In this document: positions 32,903 to 46,221 of the stretch, piece after piece
How the letters are laid out: each line of letters starts with the position of its first letter
How positions within the stretch are numbered: position 1 is the first letter of the stretch
Assembly (NCBI GenBank): GCA_910574455.1
Contig: CAJSYZ010000011.1
Span: forward strand, 2,836,941-2,900,940
Source: Trichaptum fuscoviolaceum
Lineage: Eukaryota; Basidiomycota; Agaricomycetes; Hymenochaetales; Trichaptaceae
Direction of reading: 5' to 3'
DNA: 64,000 nucleotides
Program-made: the position numbers and the translations under genes
The notes under the pieces: generated by a model
Database searches by the model: none
Told to the model about the DNA's origin: nothing
The model's input: only the letters and a program-made list of their open reading frames with translations

Positions 32903-35900
32903 ATGCCACCCGACATCCAGCATGACTCCCAGCGGAAACTTGGAAGGAAGGGCGCAGAAGAAGGCGAAGGCAGCCACTCCCGGGAAATAGAGTTGAAGCG
33001 CAGCAAGGGCGAAATCAGTTGTGCGGAATGTCGGAGGTGCGTCCTGTCGCACTACGCTGGGCGCATCCTGCTAACTTGCGCCATCCTGTAGACTTAAAAT
33101 CAAATGTGACAAGAAGCTGCCATGCTCAAGCTGCCAGCGTCGAGGATGCGCGTCATTATGTCCGAACGGTGCGTTTTGTCTCACAAGCTTGGTATTTTTG
33201 CTCGCTCTAAGCCTAGCGGGTAATTACCAGGGAGTCTTGCGACTGGGCAAGGAACTCGGTAAGCAGTTGTTTTCTGAAAGTCGTGTCGCAAGCTCCAACT
33301 CCTCCACGAAATCATGGACGGCAATCTCGCTCGATAGCCCCGTCAATGCTTCCCTGACCACGCGAGATCATTCGCTTGGGCCTGAAGATCTCAATTCACA
33401 CAATGTACCTGGCAAAGACAAGGGAATGCTTGTTTGTGTTACAGTCGGTTTCACTATAAGTGTCCTCCACTCTGTTTTCTACTCTCTCAAACTGGTGCTG
33501 CTGGTCTTTCGCTTGTTTGTTGATGTCTTTATTCCAGCATTCCATATCAATGCCACGTCCGATCATACTCAAAGCGGTCTTAGCATACATCGACGAACAT
33601 ACGCTTTTCAATGGAGGAGCTTGCGACATGTTCTCCTTTGAAACTAGAGTTTGGAAAAAATGACTAATAACCTTCATTCTTAGATTTGTTCTAGCCGCAA
33701 CGGATCACCTACACAGGCGAATATCGAAGATGAGCGAGAGAATTCGTCAGCTCGAGGATGCATTATCTGTATTACAATCAAGTGTCTCAAGAGATCCCCA
33801 TCCGTTGTTACGCGATGAGCTTCTGAGTTTAAAGGTTGAAAAGAAAGAGGAGGGCGTGGATCCAGTAGAAGAGGGCCAGGAGAAGGAGAGAGTCATCGAT
33901 GCATTCGGAACACTTTCCATCACTGACAGAGGTAGTTCTCGATTCTTTGGTGCGGCAGGTGGAACGGAGATTTTACTGGGGATCAATGGCGACGAAGACT
34001 GGGAGGGGGGAGATTCACCGCCTTATCGGAACTCACCTGCATCGACGTCCGTCAAGTCTGACTCGAACTCCCCGAAGCTACCTCCAGAGCTCACGCTATT
34101 TTCAAATTCGTTTCCATTCACACCTATTGGACCCACGCATGCTGTGAAGCTGCAGATCGAGACATATTTGCCGCCATGGGAGCGCGCCTGCATTCTCGCG
34201 GATACTTACCTCGAACAAGCTGCCTGGCTTTTCCGCGCAGTCTCAAAGCAGCAATTAATCGACGAGATGCTTCCTATCATCTACAAGAGACGGGCCCCGT
34301 TGGATGCCTCACATGAGTACAATGGTCCTCATGATCTGTCGCTTTTGTATATGATTTTCGCAGTCGGTGCACTCGTAGACTTAAACTTGGAACCGTTTAA
34401 CAAAGAGGCGGATCACTATTATCAGCTTGCGAAAGCTGCCATCGCGCTTCAAAACATATTCGAAAATCCCGAGCTTGTGACGATTCAAGCGCTTCATTTG
34501 ATGAGCATTTATAATGCCATGCATCAACCGGATGATCGGCAAGATGAGGCAGAGACTAGCATGGAGATGTCGTGGTCTCTAATCCGAGTATGTCATCAGC
34601 TTGCTCAAACAGTGAGTCGAGAATTTGATTGAGTTTGCACTCATCCACTAACGGTTGCTCATACAACAGCTTGGCTTGCGTGCGTGTATACTCATTTGTG
34701 GGTTTTAGTCCGAAACTGACCATTCGTTTAGATCGCGATAGTGCAAGATGGGGATTACTACCTCGTGAAGTGCAACGTCGACGGTCGGTGTTCTGGGACT
34801 TATTTATTGCAGATTCGTGGCAGGTAATCACGTTCTTCTCGTACATCTCTGCTTGACATTAAACAGTATCGACTCTAGTCTTTATCAACGGGTCGCCCCC
34901 CTTCTATTACCTTGCCTTACATCGATTGCCATTTCCCACTCGATGATGAGATGCGGCTCAATGATAAGGGGGAAGCTGAGCCAGGATGTAAGTCGGCCGC
35001 GAAAAGATCCTTGATATACCCTGACACGAGCTGTAGTTGGATCATGGGGCTTCCGTTTTGCCTGTGAATGTGTCGGACAAGTGGCGGAAAAGACACTCAC
35101 AGCGGCTATTCCGTCATACGCAACAATCCTTGACCTCGATGCCAAGGTGCGCGAGTTCCCGATCCCCGAGTTCCCCAAGGACCTACCTATGGATCCGCGG
35201 AAACCGTCTGATGTAATGGCGCGTTATGCCCTCTCGCATAGTCGTGAGATCAGTTGAGTATTTTCCACAGTTTTTGCTTCACTGTTAACATATTTTCACT
35301 CTGGCCGTCAATTAGTCTTGCTGAGTTTGCATCGAAGTTTCTTCGCTCAAGCGATGATGGATGACCCTGTTAACCCCTTGCGGAGTCAATATGCACCGTC
35401 TTTCCTTGCGTCTTACCGGTGTGCATCGCACATACTCAAGACTATTCGGGAGGAGTTCGAGATTATACCCGAGCTGTGCGCACGCTTTTGGTCAACGTGG
35501 ACATTCGCCTTCTCGTCTGCGGTTGTCTTTGGATCAATTGTCACCCGTGGTCCGAGCTCCAACATGGCGCCCTCTGCTCTGGCGGAGCTTGACGCAGCCG
35601 TGGAACTCTTCAAGAAGGCGTCAATTCACAGCAAACGTGCAGCTAAGGCATTAGTAAGTTGTCATGTCTATTCGTCTTCTCGTACCCACTAAAACTTCTC
35701 GTACAGACAATTCTCCAGAAACTACAGAATAAAGCACGTTTGGCGTATGATTCAGCTGTCGACACACAGAATAAACCGGAGCACAAGCTGGAACTAAAGC
35801 TTGGCCTTGCGTCAACTGAAGAGAAGGACGATGAGCTTGCGATATTCGGGGGAAAGACGAGACTCATGTCTAAGCGTGGAGGGTCATCCACTGCGAGCTC

Positions 35901-36711
35901 GCCGCCTCAGATGCAGGGTGTAACACCCACTCCACCCCCTCAACCACCCTTGATCGCACCGGGGTATAGTCCCGTCATGTCACGAGATATGAGTACCTCG
36001 TCCACGTCTTCATTATCACATCCAGACGTCGGCGCAAATGCGGACCCTGTTCATGGTAACCTACATCATCCCACAAGCTCTGTCTATCAAGGCAGGAATG
36101 GGCATGCCACTGCAGCTTGGGCAAGATCAACAGCTGGTGATTATCACGAGCATATCACAGCAGAGAGGGAGACGGGCAACTATGTTGAGCCATATATGGC
36201 GAACGTAGCGGAGCAGGGCGTGCCGACTATTGGACACGTCGGTGGGCAAGCCATGAAATACGAGTGGAATACGTCTGAGATGGTGCCAAACGTAGCCCCT
36301 CAACATCAGACACACCCGCACTACGGACAGGCATCTTCGTATTCACATCCCGTTCATCCCTCACAAGGAATGGACGGAATGGAATACGGTCAGCCTGGCA
36401 TCCCACCGCACTATGCCCCTCATCAGCATTCGCAGCACAATGCTCATCACTACCCACAGCATGGCCAAGCGGAAGCAAACTCATACGCCGTCTTCAACCA
36501 TAGTCAGAATGCACCAGAGCAGATGTCTCATTATCAGACTTATTCGGGAGGTATGCCACCAGGTGCCAACGGAGCTGGGGTTCCGTATGCGCCTGCTCCT
36601 CGTGAACTGGCAGAAATGGGTCTTGCGTCCCAGCACTCGGGCCTCAACCAACGCTGGACATCGTTCATGCATGACTCGGGCCTCTTTTACAACTCAGATA
36701 GCTCGAACTGA
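32903..36711 (+). CDS. Zn(II)2Cys6 transcription factor with Fungal_trans domain
   Basis: Nuclear regulator. It starts MPPDIQHDSQRKLGRKGAEE. The binuclear cluster CAECRR-LKIKCDKKLPCSSC-QRRGCASLC is split by an intron at about 33037-33091. A coiled coil follows (MSERIRQLEDALSVLQSS), then the middle homology region: PTHAVKLQIETYLPPWERAC, LSLLYMIFAVGALVDLNLEP, ALHLMSIYNAMHQ, RDSARWGLLPREVQRRRSVF, SLSTGRPPSITLPYIDCHFP. The tail is long, Pro/His/Gln/Ser-rich and disordered, ending SGLFYNSDSSN at 36711. Introns fit also near 33170-33231, 33259-33683 (unusually long, about 425 bp), 34612-34730, 34823-34877, 34989-35037, 35255-35317 and 35653-35706. The LPPEVRRR/STGRP-type motifs place it in the PF04082 family. 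Target genes are unknown. The outer transposon sits in its upstream region. Confidence 0.92.
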
Positions 36712-39700
36712 ATCATTACTCACCCCAAACATTGCAAGATCGTGTTTCAATAGTCTTCGGGTCTCATCCTTCCTTCGAAATCGTTCTGTGTGCTCTCATA
36801 ATTTCAAAATACGAGTTAGAGGACCTCTCGTTATTCGCTATATTTAAACGTCACCTTGCGCGTTTGCTGTCCTCTTGCTTTTGGTTTGCCTTCGTCGAGT
36901 ATCGTGTAACATACAGTCTATGTTCAGGGGATGTATCGATATGTATAAGTAACTTCACCTAACAACTAGTTCATTAGAGTACGATATAAAGTCTCAATGT
37001 GATTCTTACTTGTATATGCGCCTCCGCGCTATGTTGTCGGAAACGGTGTTGAACTCGTTTATCGTCCGTAACTAGTGAAGCTATGCATGCTTTTGTATAG
37101 GTATGCAGAGATGTTGTCTGAGAGGTAGGTTAGGTGAACCAAGTGTAGGGGGGTGGCTTATATAGGACCAACTGAAGGAGGATAGATCTCGGCGAAGGCG
37201 CCAGCCGATCCTTCGGAAATGCAAAACTAAGGTACACCTCGGCAATATAGACATACCTCGGGTGCTTCGTGCGGGCGTCGGACAGCATGCAGTTCGATCA
37301 TATCTTAAATTGTTGTGCATGTATTTCTGGAGCACGCTATCGATCTCCGGGAGTAAGAAGGACGGACGGAAGAACATCTATCTTCTTTTTATGGTCATTC
37401 ACTCTATGAAATACACAAGGGCGAAAGCAACGTGTCCACCGCACTATCGTATGCATATTACTTATAGCGTCAAGCGATAGACCGGGGCATCTTTCGAACT
37501 CATACATGTCCGCTTCATCGCACACGAACGGAGTGTGTGCGACTGCGAATCGTCGGCATCTCTGGACATTGCCTGATGTCCATTGAATCATGCCACTAAT
37601 CCTGAGCCTGCAGGCTGGCAAACAACCGGGATGCGATCGCCGCTCGAGTCCGTTCATTTCGCACTTTGTTGGGATCCAGAGGAATACTTGGCGCGTGTAC
37701 GCACCAAAGAACCGTGCATACTACAGTATTTATTAGCGCGTCAGAGGCACAGACATGAGATAGTAAATGGCGCTTATACCGTGAGTCCCAAAGCTCGGTT
37801 AATGTGCTCAACCACTTCAGTCCTGCTGGCAATCACGAAGGGATGAGATAGACTGGGAGATCGGAAAATGTACTGCGGCATTGCAGAATTAATGGAGGTT
37901 GGATTTTGAGATCCAACAGAGTAACGCTTGTCTCGTGTTTCGAAGTCAAATTCAAGAGATTCACCGGGAGAGCACAGCGCCTAAAAGAGGGGCAGGGCGC
38001 CGTAGGTACATAAGAGCCAGCGGTACGACCATGATAGGAGAATCCAGTCCGCTAGGGTACAGGCGATGATAGTCCAATAAGTACATTAGACGAACATAGC
38101 CGAGAAAGCCGATGAAGTGTGTGTATGTAACTTGTGGAACACATAACTCAATGACTCGCTCGGAGGCTGTTGCGAGGTAGTCGTCGAGGCCAGGCCTGGG
38201 CGATCGAGCGAACGACAGCCATCTTAAATTGCTGTGACGTCTTGAGTTTCTCTCGTGATTGCGAGATGAGCGTCCTGCAGCTACAGTCTTCTCGTTTTCA
38301 GGGTTGTGATAGATCAGAACTCTTGTATATCGCTTTCTAATAGAGTTTTTATGCTATTCCTAGCGGCGGAGAACATATTCACGGAGTCAGAACCAAGGCC
38401 CCAGCCCTTTCAACGATATGTTGAAAGCTCTTACCAGACAGGGTCTTATCACCGCGTAGTACGATTGGTTCACATCGCGGCGCAGATAAAACTTAAAGCA
38501 AGACGAGATCCGAAGTAGAGCAGATACAATTTCAGCGAGAGGGGGGATTTCTGGCGAAGTATGTATGGGCAGTGCACGCCGCTAGCATCTGGAACAGCGG
38601 ATATGACCAAGTCCGACAAAGTTTTTTTCCGGAGATACAACCTGACCGGGCACTCTATCAGGTCTGCTGCTCACCGTGAATTTGAATTCCGCACTCACCA
38701 ATTAGATTGTTGATGTCATTCAAAGTCAAATCAAGATGCAAGGTTCAGGATCCTTCATTGACGCGTTGTGCCTGAACAATGGACCGCTATCTTTCCATTA
38801 TATCTTTCCCGCTTCTCTTGTGGTCTTAGATGACTGCGAAGCGTCTCCGAGGAGACAGTTAAGCAATTGAGAAGCTCGCTGCGTGAATGCGATGAAAAAG
38901 ACGACCAGTGGCCATTACTATCCATAAATGTGAGTGTTTTGAGAATCTGGAAAGATCTTTTCAATTTTGCACACCTTCAGTACTAGAAGAATAGTAAGGC
39001 GTTGAGGCCTTCAGCTTGCCGATAGTAATCTTTCGCTCATAGATTCACGATGTCTTGGCCACATTTCGTTTTTTCTTAGATGGGATGAACAACTTGAAAT
39101 ACGAAGCGTTGATAATCCTTATTTGGCATCGGCAACTTCAAGTTCAAGTTGAACTTGAATAGCCTGAGAACGTACTGCCAAACTTGAATCTGAGTCCGTG
39201 ACTGCAGCCTAAGTCCGTCCTCCCCCTACTAACTTGAAGTTCGTTCGCTGATTTTTTCTTTGATTAAATCTCTACAGTATCTGCACTTCTCTTGGCCAGT
39301 GATCGTGCTTTTCTATAGAGAAACGCTTCTTTCAGATTGCTACATTCTTGAGTATACAGCGCAGTGTACTATATTTTGCAAGTACTACATACGCTCAACC
39401 TTGCGTTGTGTGTAAGATCGTACCCGAGTCGTCGATCACTGGATTAAACTGATTGTGAGCCAAGAGCTCTCTCTTTTTTCAAGCTACTTACCACGGACCC
39501 GATAGTTAAGAAGGTAGTCAATACACGTACATGCAAGAAACCGTATTTGAGCCGAGGTCTGTAGTCGTCTAGGCGACTCTTTTTGCATATCTTTCAGTTT
39601 GGATCACTTTCGGATCCGAACCATGCTATTAACGCTGGCTCCGGAAAAGCAGAGCTCGAAAATGAGAACCTGGCTCTGACTTAAGTGAGAAAACTACTCA

Positions 39701-41057
39701 CTTGGATAGCGAATGACAAGAAACTACGGTCCCTACCCTTAATCATCCCGATGTCACCGGATTTCCGATCGTTGATGTTACACGTTCCGATTCTCCGAGC
39801 CCGACCTACTTTGTTGTGGTTGGAGGTTGATCGTCTCTGCGAGTCCCATCAAAATTCTAAGGCTGTGATTTTGGATGACCTCCCTTCTCTTAACGCGGTG
39901 CCTAGTGGTCGGCTCTATCCGCCATTTGTGCATACAAACGGGGACTTGGGGCAGCGATCATGGAATATATACATTGGTGCGTATTTGCATTCAAATGGAT
40001 ACTGAAAATACGCGGTCAGGCTGATGGTAACATTGTTGTTCATAGCTCTCCCGCGGTTCGGAAGCAGCGTCCAAAGGTCGTTGTGTACGGGAGGTCTAAA
40101 GTCCGACACAAGCTGAGGATATACACAAATTGATGTTACTTCGATATCATGAATTGACAGAAGTGACACACTTAGGCTAGTACGCCTTACTCCTTTCACG
40201 AACGCTTTCCAGATTTTCGAATTATACGACAAGGATCGTCACCTCTACGACGATGAAAGGCCCAAACTCCCGAGCTATCTCCATCTGGCTGCGCAAGCTC
40301 GATTGATGGTACTGGAGATCACCCTTGAGTGAACAGAATTCTTTGTGTGTAATGATTCTGGTGCGACGTGAGCATCAAATTCATTCACTTGAATGCATCA
40401 CGTTCATGATGGCAGCCTTCGACTTTTTACAGGAAACTAAGCCAATCGTGGGCGGTGTGGCTTGGCTTCGTTGCCAGCGGCTGATACTGTGCATGATTTT
40501 TTTGCATGTACTCCGTTCAATCAGAAATACTGTAAGCAACATTAGAAATTAATCATCTGATGATCATGATCGTTCGCCTTTTTGACTAGAAGCGTTGCAC
40601 TCAGTCCCTTTATTGGTACCTTGTACCACGATAATGATGGTAGCTATTCGAAATTCTATTATTATCGTTTTCGCAAAAAGTGGAATAGGCTGTAACTTAA
40701 TTCCTAGTTATCGATTGTTTTCATTTCTACAGCTATAGTACATGGTACACAGTACCTACAATACATAAGGAAAAGTGTGGTGATACAAGACTCTACTACT
40801 CGAATACATTTAGCGGGTGTCGATATTTTGACAACACCCGTACCTTTCTTTTGATGGCGATCGTCTACGACCAGTAGTCACTGGGAGAAAATGAATGGAA
40901 GAAAGCAAGCATGATATCATGAAAACGAAGATGGGATAATTGTTAAAGAAGAAAGATGGTGATCAAATAGAATAGAATCTCAACGGCCTGGTGGAGACGG
41001 GTGCACGGAACGAACGAAAATAGAACGGAACACGAAGAGAAGACGCTCTGGGCGCAC
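36712..41057. other. 4.3 kb stretch without a recognised gene
   Basis: Only short or broken frames. Some coding-like islands on the plus strand are separated by stops: around 38750-38985, 39745-39975 (AVILDDLPSLNAVPSGRLYP) and 40200-40331 (FELYDKDRHLYDDERPKLPS followed by YLHLAAQARLMVLEITLE-stop). They may be exons of one decayed gene or of an unfamiliar fast-evolving gene. A cluster of AACTTGAA/TTCAAGTT motifs lies at 39120-39245. No transposon ends were identified. Confidence 0.35.
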
Positions 41058-41736
41058 TCAGCATGCTTCGACAGGAAGCGGCGCTCTGGGTAGAGGTCGA
41101 ATGGGTGCTTTCATAATGTGCTTTGATTCTGGCATCCGCGCCTGTTTCTTCAGCTTATGCAATTGACGGAGGTCATCCACAACTTTAAGCCGCAACGGTG
41201 GACTGAGCCATTGTTGTCGCATGTCCGAGGTGCTATCGCCTTCATAGACAGAGTGAAGGAAGAGGAACTGGCGCTCAAGGATGTATGCGCCGTCCTTCCA
41301 ACGTTCAGTGGGCTCGTGTGCATGTACGATCTTGAATCCGACGTATGCTTCACACCCGAGACAGTGCAGCTCGCGCACTGTGTGTGCGCCCGAGCGCATC
41401 AGCCAAACTTGTCTCTCGCCAAGGGCGACATTTGATCTGACACGGGAGAATACATGTAGAATAAGGACTCATCCCACAGGACAAAGGGGATGAGATACTT
41501 ACACATCATCAAAGAGACCAGCTTTAGGACTTTGTGCGCCGCAGTACGCCTAGCGAGTGGCAAAGGTCAGCACAGGTCAAGATAGAATTAGTGTGCGACG
41601 CAGCACCCACTTTAGACAGCAAATTGTCCATACTCGCAATGTACTTCCGACATTCCTTGCAAATCAGAACGCGACCAACGCTCACTGGTCCGAGCGAGGA
41701 GGAGTAGTAGGACGCGTATTGAGTGTGTAGAGTCAT
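41058..41736 (-). CDS. Yippee-family zinc-binding protein
   Basis: It starts MTLHTQYASYYSSSLGPVSV at 41736. The first zinc pair is in LICKECRKYIASMDNLLSK. After an intron (41611-41551) comes AYCGAQSPKAGLFDDV, after another (41503-41438) SNVALGERQVWLMRSGAHTV, and then the second pair in ELHCLGCEAYVGFKIVHAHE, followed by RWKDGAYILERQF. This matches the Yippee/Mis18/cereblon fold, two CxxC knuckles coordinating one zinc. Yippee proteins are small, nuclear or cytosolic, and of poorly defined role. The C-terminus is extended and basic/Pro-rich (IRPLPRAPLPVEAC-stop). The gene looks intact. Confidence 0.87.
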
Positions 41737-44146
41737 AGTGAGTACTATTGAACTCTCAGGTTGAGAAGCCTGATATAATGCCTACTCGAGGGCTCGACGA
41801 GTTTATATGCAAACGGGATCAGTGTATGAGGTCAGCCCTGAACAGAGATCAGCGAAGTGGCTCTGCCCAATTCAAGGAGTCAGTCGGCTATTCGACCGGC
41901 GGTTGGCTGGCTCAGCCTCGAATAGGTAGTGATCCCACATACTACGCTTCCCATTCGTGAATGACTCGCCCAGACATGCGTAATAAAGATAGGACAGTTG
42001 CAGTGCGGTGTGGTAGAAACAGGAATCGATCTTGATTTGGGTGCCCGACGTATGAAAGCATGGGAAGCATCTTTCTAGTGGCTGGGCTGAAAGAAGATGA
42101 TGGTGTGATGATGGCGTTGGTGGCCTTGCACGTATCAGCGTCTATGCAAACTGAATTTGCCAGCAAGGCCCTTCGGTCGCAACGGCGAGAGATTGACTGG
42201 ACGCAGAGACACCCGTCCTGGGCCTGAGAAATCCTGTCACTTGTCGCCATGCAGACCATGCAGAGGCTGCTCTATGTGATGCTATGTGATGAACAATTCC
42301 TACATTGTCAAGTCTACAGATTGTTCGAGTCATCGATATGTATGTTTTTAGGAGCATCTTGCGAACTTACACTTCCAAGTCACCGGTTCACTTTCTCTCA
42401 CTATTCTCACTTGACATTTTTCCCAGTTGAGAGCGGTATTTCATAAATCAGATTATTATGAGAAATACGGCGAATCGGAGTTGATACGAGCGAGCACGAT
42501 GAGGTGAATTACTAATTCTGTATGCAATGTGCAATTGTCGGTTAACTTGTTTCGTGCATCATTTATGAATCACCCACCATGAAATACATCCGCCCTTGCT
42601 GGTGAGAATGTAGCAATCGTTCGTGTAACATGGTAAGAGCGCATACTGATAGGAGGAGACAAGGAGACAACTATGTCGACTTCTCTCTCTTGATGTGCAT
42701 CCGAGTAGCACTGCGTAACACAAGCGTTGCGAAGGCAGCCCATAACAGATCGGATGCTCCGCTAGCAATCCAATGTATGACAGAAGACTGAGCACGGCCT
42801 GTCGGATGGCCCAAACTCCTGATACAGATTGACGTTTGTACTGGCGCCTTTTTTAAGAGTCCGGTTATATTCCATTCCTGGGCCTGAGACGGCTTACAAT
42901 CGATGTCTGTGCGGACAAGACATTTGAGTTGCACAAGATATTCATATCGCTACCTTCTAATTCAAAAGTGTGCGATGGCGATGATACACAGGTTTGTTAT
43001 GCACATCGTCGCACAGCAAATACGGAGGGTCCTGAATCCGTGACAGCGTCAAGAAGTTCACATATGAAACCCTCGGTAAGACAAGTGATTCATCTCCTTT
43101 CTGACATATTTGAGCAGCACCGGGAGTATTTCAGCAAGCGAGAACGAGCGACATGGAGGAGAACAGACCCTGTGCCTTCATTTGAGTCTCAAATAACCAC
43201 TTGCAGAACACTGCTGAGCGCTCATCAAGAAGATCTACAACCGTCCAGAGAAGTGCATCTGGAGAGATTCTCGGTGGAGTGAGATTTCAGTGGTAAAACG
43301 ATTGTTTTTGTGACAGCCAACACATGTCCAAATGGCATGCTAGACGTACTATTTGTAGTCTGAGAGGTCACAGTAGTCGTTGAAGAAGCTAGAACGGAAC
43401 TGATTTGACGAGAAATGAACTGGAAACAAACGTTCCCACGGACTTCATTGAATCCTAACACGGACAAGCACTGGCAGATGGCCTCAGTGGGGTCCTGTGC
43501 GCACTATGGACTGTTCGCCTTCAACCACAACATCTTCTAGGCAAGTATTGTCTTTGCATCTCTTTCCTGGCGATGATGTCTAAGTAAAAGGTTCGATCCT
43601 GGCCTTGATTGAAGCTTTATGCTGCTCTCGGGCGCCCCAAATACGTCTGTCACTCTCTATGCATCCTAGAAGTCAACGGAGCATTTCGTAAGGCCAGACG
43701 AACAGCAATCGACTCTTATTACATCAGTTGGCTGGTGCTCCTTCGAGCCCAAGGGAACTGTCAGTAAAGGCAGAGTCGAACAATGCCCATCGTCCGTGTT
43801 GTTTCGTACCCAAGTCGCTTCGGCGCACTCAGGGTTGAACACAACGGTCTTTTGTGGCCAGTTGACCAAGTCAAACCTCAGCGGAGAAGTGACATTTCGT
43901 TGGAGGTGGTCGCTTGCAGTGGTTCTTTCTCTTTTTCAACGAATATCATTTCCATCTGCGCGATAATAAGCGTGTTCGCAAGAGACCGACGCGTTTTGCG
44001 CGTGGTGTCGCGCGCACAAAGGGTCAGCACGGTTTAGCTTGGGCTGAGGTCGGCCAGGGATAGGAGAATACAAGCGACTGGCACTCTGTGCTGGTCTGAG
44101 CCATTTCTTCCTTCTGTTACTCTTGATATAAAGTGGCAATATTCTA
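41737..44146. other. Intergenic stretch, no recognised gene
   Basis: Contains the upstream region of the Yippee gene and the promoter of the J-domain gene. Short overlapping frames (for example 42929-43282 +, 117 codons) have no recognisable domain or convincing splice structure. No repeat ends were seen. Confidence 0.45.
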
Positions 44147-45794
44147 ATGAACTTCCTATTTGCAATAGATCTTTTCGAAGTCATGCTGTCTTCTGCAGCC
44201 TCCACACTCTTTCGCCTTGCAGGATGGACCTACGTCCCTGACTTTGCAGCCCGAGCACTTCTGAACTACTACTATCAAATTTTCTCTCGTAATGCCCCAG
44301 TTCCGCAGCGGGGCTCGATCAGATGGGCGAAACATTATAGGATCTCATTTGCTGTTGTTGTTCTTAGTTATCTCGTCTATAATTTTTTCGAAGCCGCCCG
44401 TTCCACACCTCCAAACTTCTTTGAAACATTGGGTGTCCCTACAGATGCGGATGATAACACGCTAAAAGCTGCCTTTCGCTCGTTTGCGAAGAGAAATCAT
44501 CCAGATAGGGTGGGGCCTGGTGGTGCGGATCTGTTCATCTATGTTCGAGACGCGTATGAAGCGCTGAAAAACCCGACTACTCGATTTGCATACGAGAGGT
44601 GTGTTCAAAAGCGTGTACAACTCCTTCAATTGTGAATGACGGGCCATACAGATTCGGACCTGATGTTATGGCATGGAGGGATTGCAAAACTCCGAAAGAT
44701 TACATCCGTAGGGGCCTTACGCAAGCGTCAGGATTCTACATTGGCACGGGCGGAATCCTCCTACTTATGTCTGCAGCAATGGGCCGTAGTCCAGTGACTT
44801 TTGTGAGTCTTCCTATCAGGCTCTTTCTTTCATGATCTGACGCTCTCCCAGTGGCGCTATCTCCTTCTTCTGGCACTGTTTGCGTCAGAGCTCTGCTTAA
44901 CACTCGACTACCATTCTAGCAGTTTTCTCAACATCATCTTCCCAAACAGAGTTGCCTTTCAGAATGTCTTACTCCTGCACCAGATATTTGTCTTCTTGTC
45001 CGTGGCCGTCTCGCGCGTCGTGCCCGTACTGTTCCCTGAATTGCCAATGATACGGCCTGACGATCCGCGCACATATGCGCCATTTTTAGAACGTTTGAGC
45101 GCGCTTGCAAAGGCTGCGGATCGCGAAAGTAAGCATTAATTTCTAAGTCATCGTTTGCGATTGTATCTAACTGATTGCCAACTTCTCAGTCTCACGTATG
45201 CTACACATTGAGCTGCATTCCGCCCACGGTCCCTCATCTTCAGTTGCATCGCATTTTAGTGACACGCAACCTTGTCAGCCGACGAATACTGTATTGGATT
45301 CCCTCTCGCGGGAGATGGAAAATATGATCGTTGAGCACCAGCTGCGCTCTGACACTCCTCTTCGCACACTCTGGGACACAATTGTTGGTCGCAAACGCGA
45401 TCTCGCTGCGAACGTATCGGCACAACTAAAGTTAACTACGCCGTCTGATATTGACGCGGACGGAGAAGGCCGATCGACCATTGAAGCAGATACCGAACAC
45501 GAATCTGTATCTCAAACGAAGCAGCAATTACCCCGCGCGCACGGTAGTCGTTTACCATCGCCGCCGATGTCGCTCTCACCCGAGACTCGGCTTATTGAGC
45601 TCGCTCAGACACAAGTGTTAAACGGCCGACCCATCAATGACAGTGAGCCTGATGGTGATCGCGAGAAAGATGGTGCGAATCTGCCATCGCCCCGACCCTC
45701 ACCACCTCCCTCCGATGTCCGCTCGCGCTCAGTTAGCCCAACGAAAAGGGACTCAAGACCTCGTTCGGCTACGCCTAGAGTAGATGGTATGTAG
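44147..45794 (+). CDS. Membrane-anchored J-domain (DnaJ/Hsp40) protein
   Basis: Co-chaperone predicted to recruit Hsp70 at a membrane, probably the ER. The N-terminus carries a hydrophobic helix (YRISFAVVVLSYLVYNFFEA), then the J domain: NFFETLGVPTDADDNTLKAA, FRSFAKRNHPDRVGPGG (HPD motif intact) and YVRDAYEALKNPTTRFAYER. After an intron (44600-44651), FGPDVMAWRDCKTPKDYIRR follows. Further hydrophobic segments come next: FYIGTGGILLLMSAAM, WRYLLLLALFASELCLTLDY and FQNVLLLHQIFVFLSVAVSR. After two more introns (44803-44852 and 45130-45189) the tail is long, polar and Ser/Pro/Arg-rich, ending PRVDGM at 45794. An in-frame ATG at 44183 is an alternative start. The gene looks intact. Function beyond Hsp70 partnering is unknown. 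Confidence 0.86.
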
Positions 45795-46221
45795 TTACCG
45801 ATGTGCAATTGTATTTGTATGATGTAGTTATACGTAGTCATAGTCAGAGTTCTTTTGACCATGTCTACATCCCATCGATTTTGTCTACTGTGAACGATAT
45901 TGTTATAATCTATCTATTCTCCGCAGCTTTGATCATCAAGAGATCTAACTTGAAAGTTTCATCCAGGTAGGGAATGACAGTTGATAGAAAATATTTACGA
46001 TTCAACCACTTTTACAATACAGCTTTATCGTTTTATGTGGTGTGCACCATTGCATTGGAAGAATAGCAAAGGGCCCGTGAAATACAGGGAGAAAAGAGCA
46101 TTGATGGAATCAAAGATGGTAATGACTGAAAATGGAAATACCTGCAATGCGGACAAATGCAAAAAAGGGCAACTGCGTGACGATCTCAACTGAAATGCAA
46201 AAGACTATCCCTGTCCCGTTT
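45795..46221. other. Convergent 3' intergenic stretch
   Basis: Lies between the stops of the J-domain gene (+) and the transportin gene (-). It must hold both 3' untranslated ends. Nothing else is seen. Confidence 0.6.

Noticed and set aside
33189..33641. 150-codon plus-strand open frame as a separate membrane protein
   Set aside because: It overlaps the zinc-cluster exon tail and the long intron of the Zn2Cys6 gene and has no domain; it looks like a chance frame.
42929..43282. 117-codon plus-strand frame as a gene
   Set aside because: No domain, no splice context and no matching upstream promoter features; length is within chance expectation.
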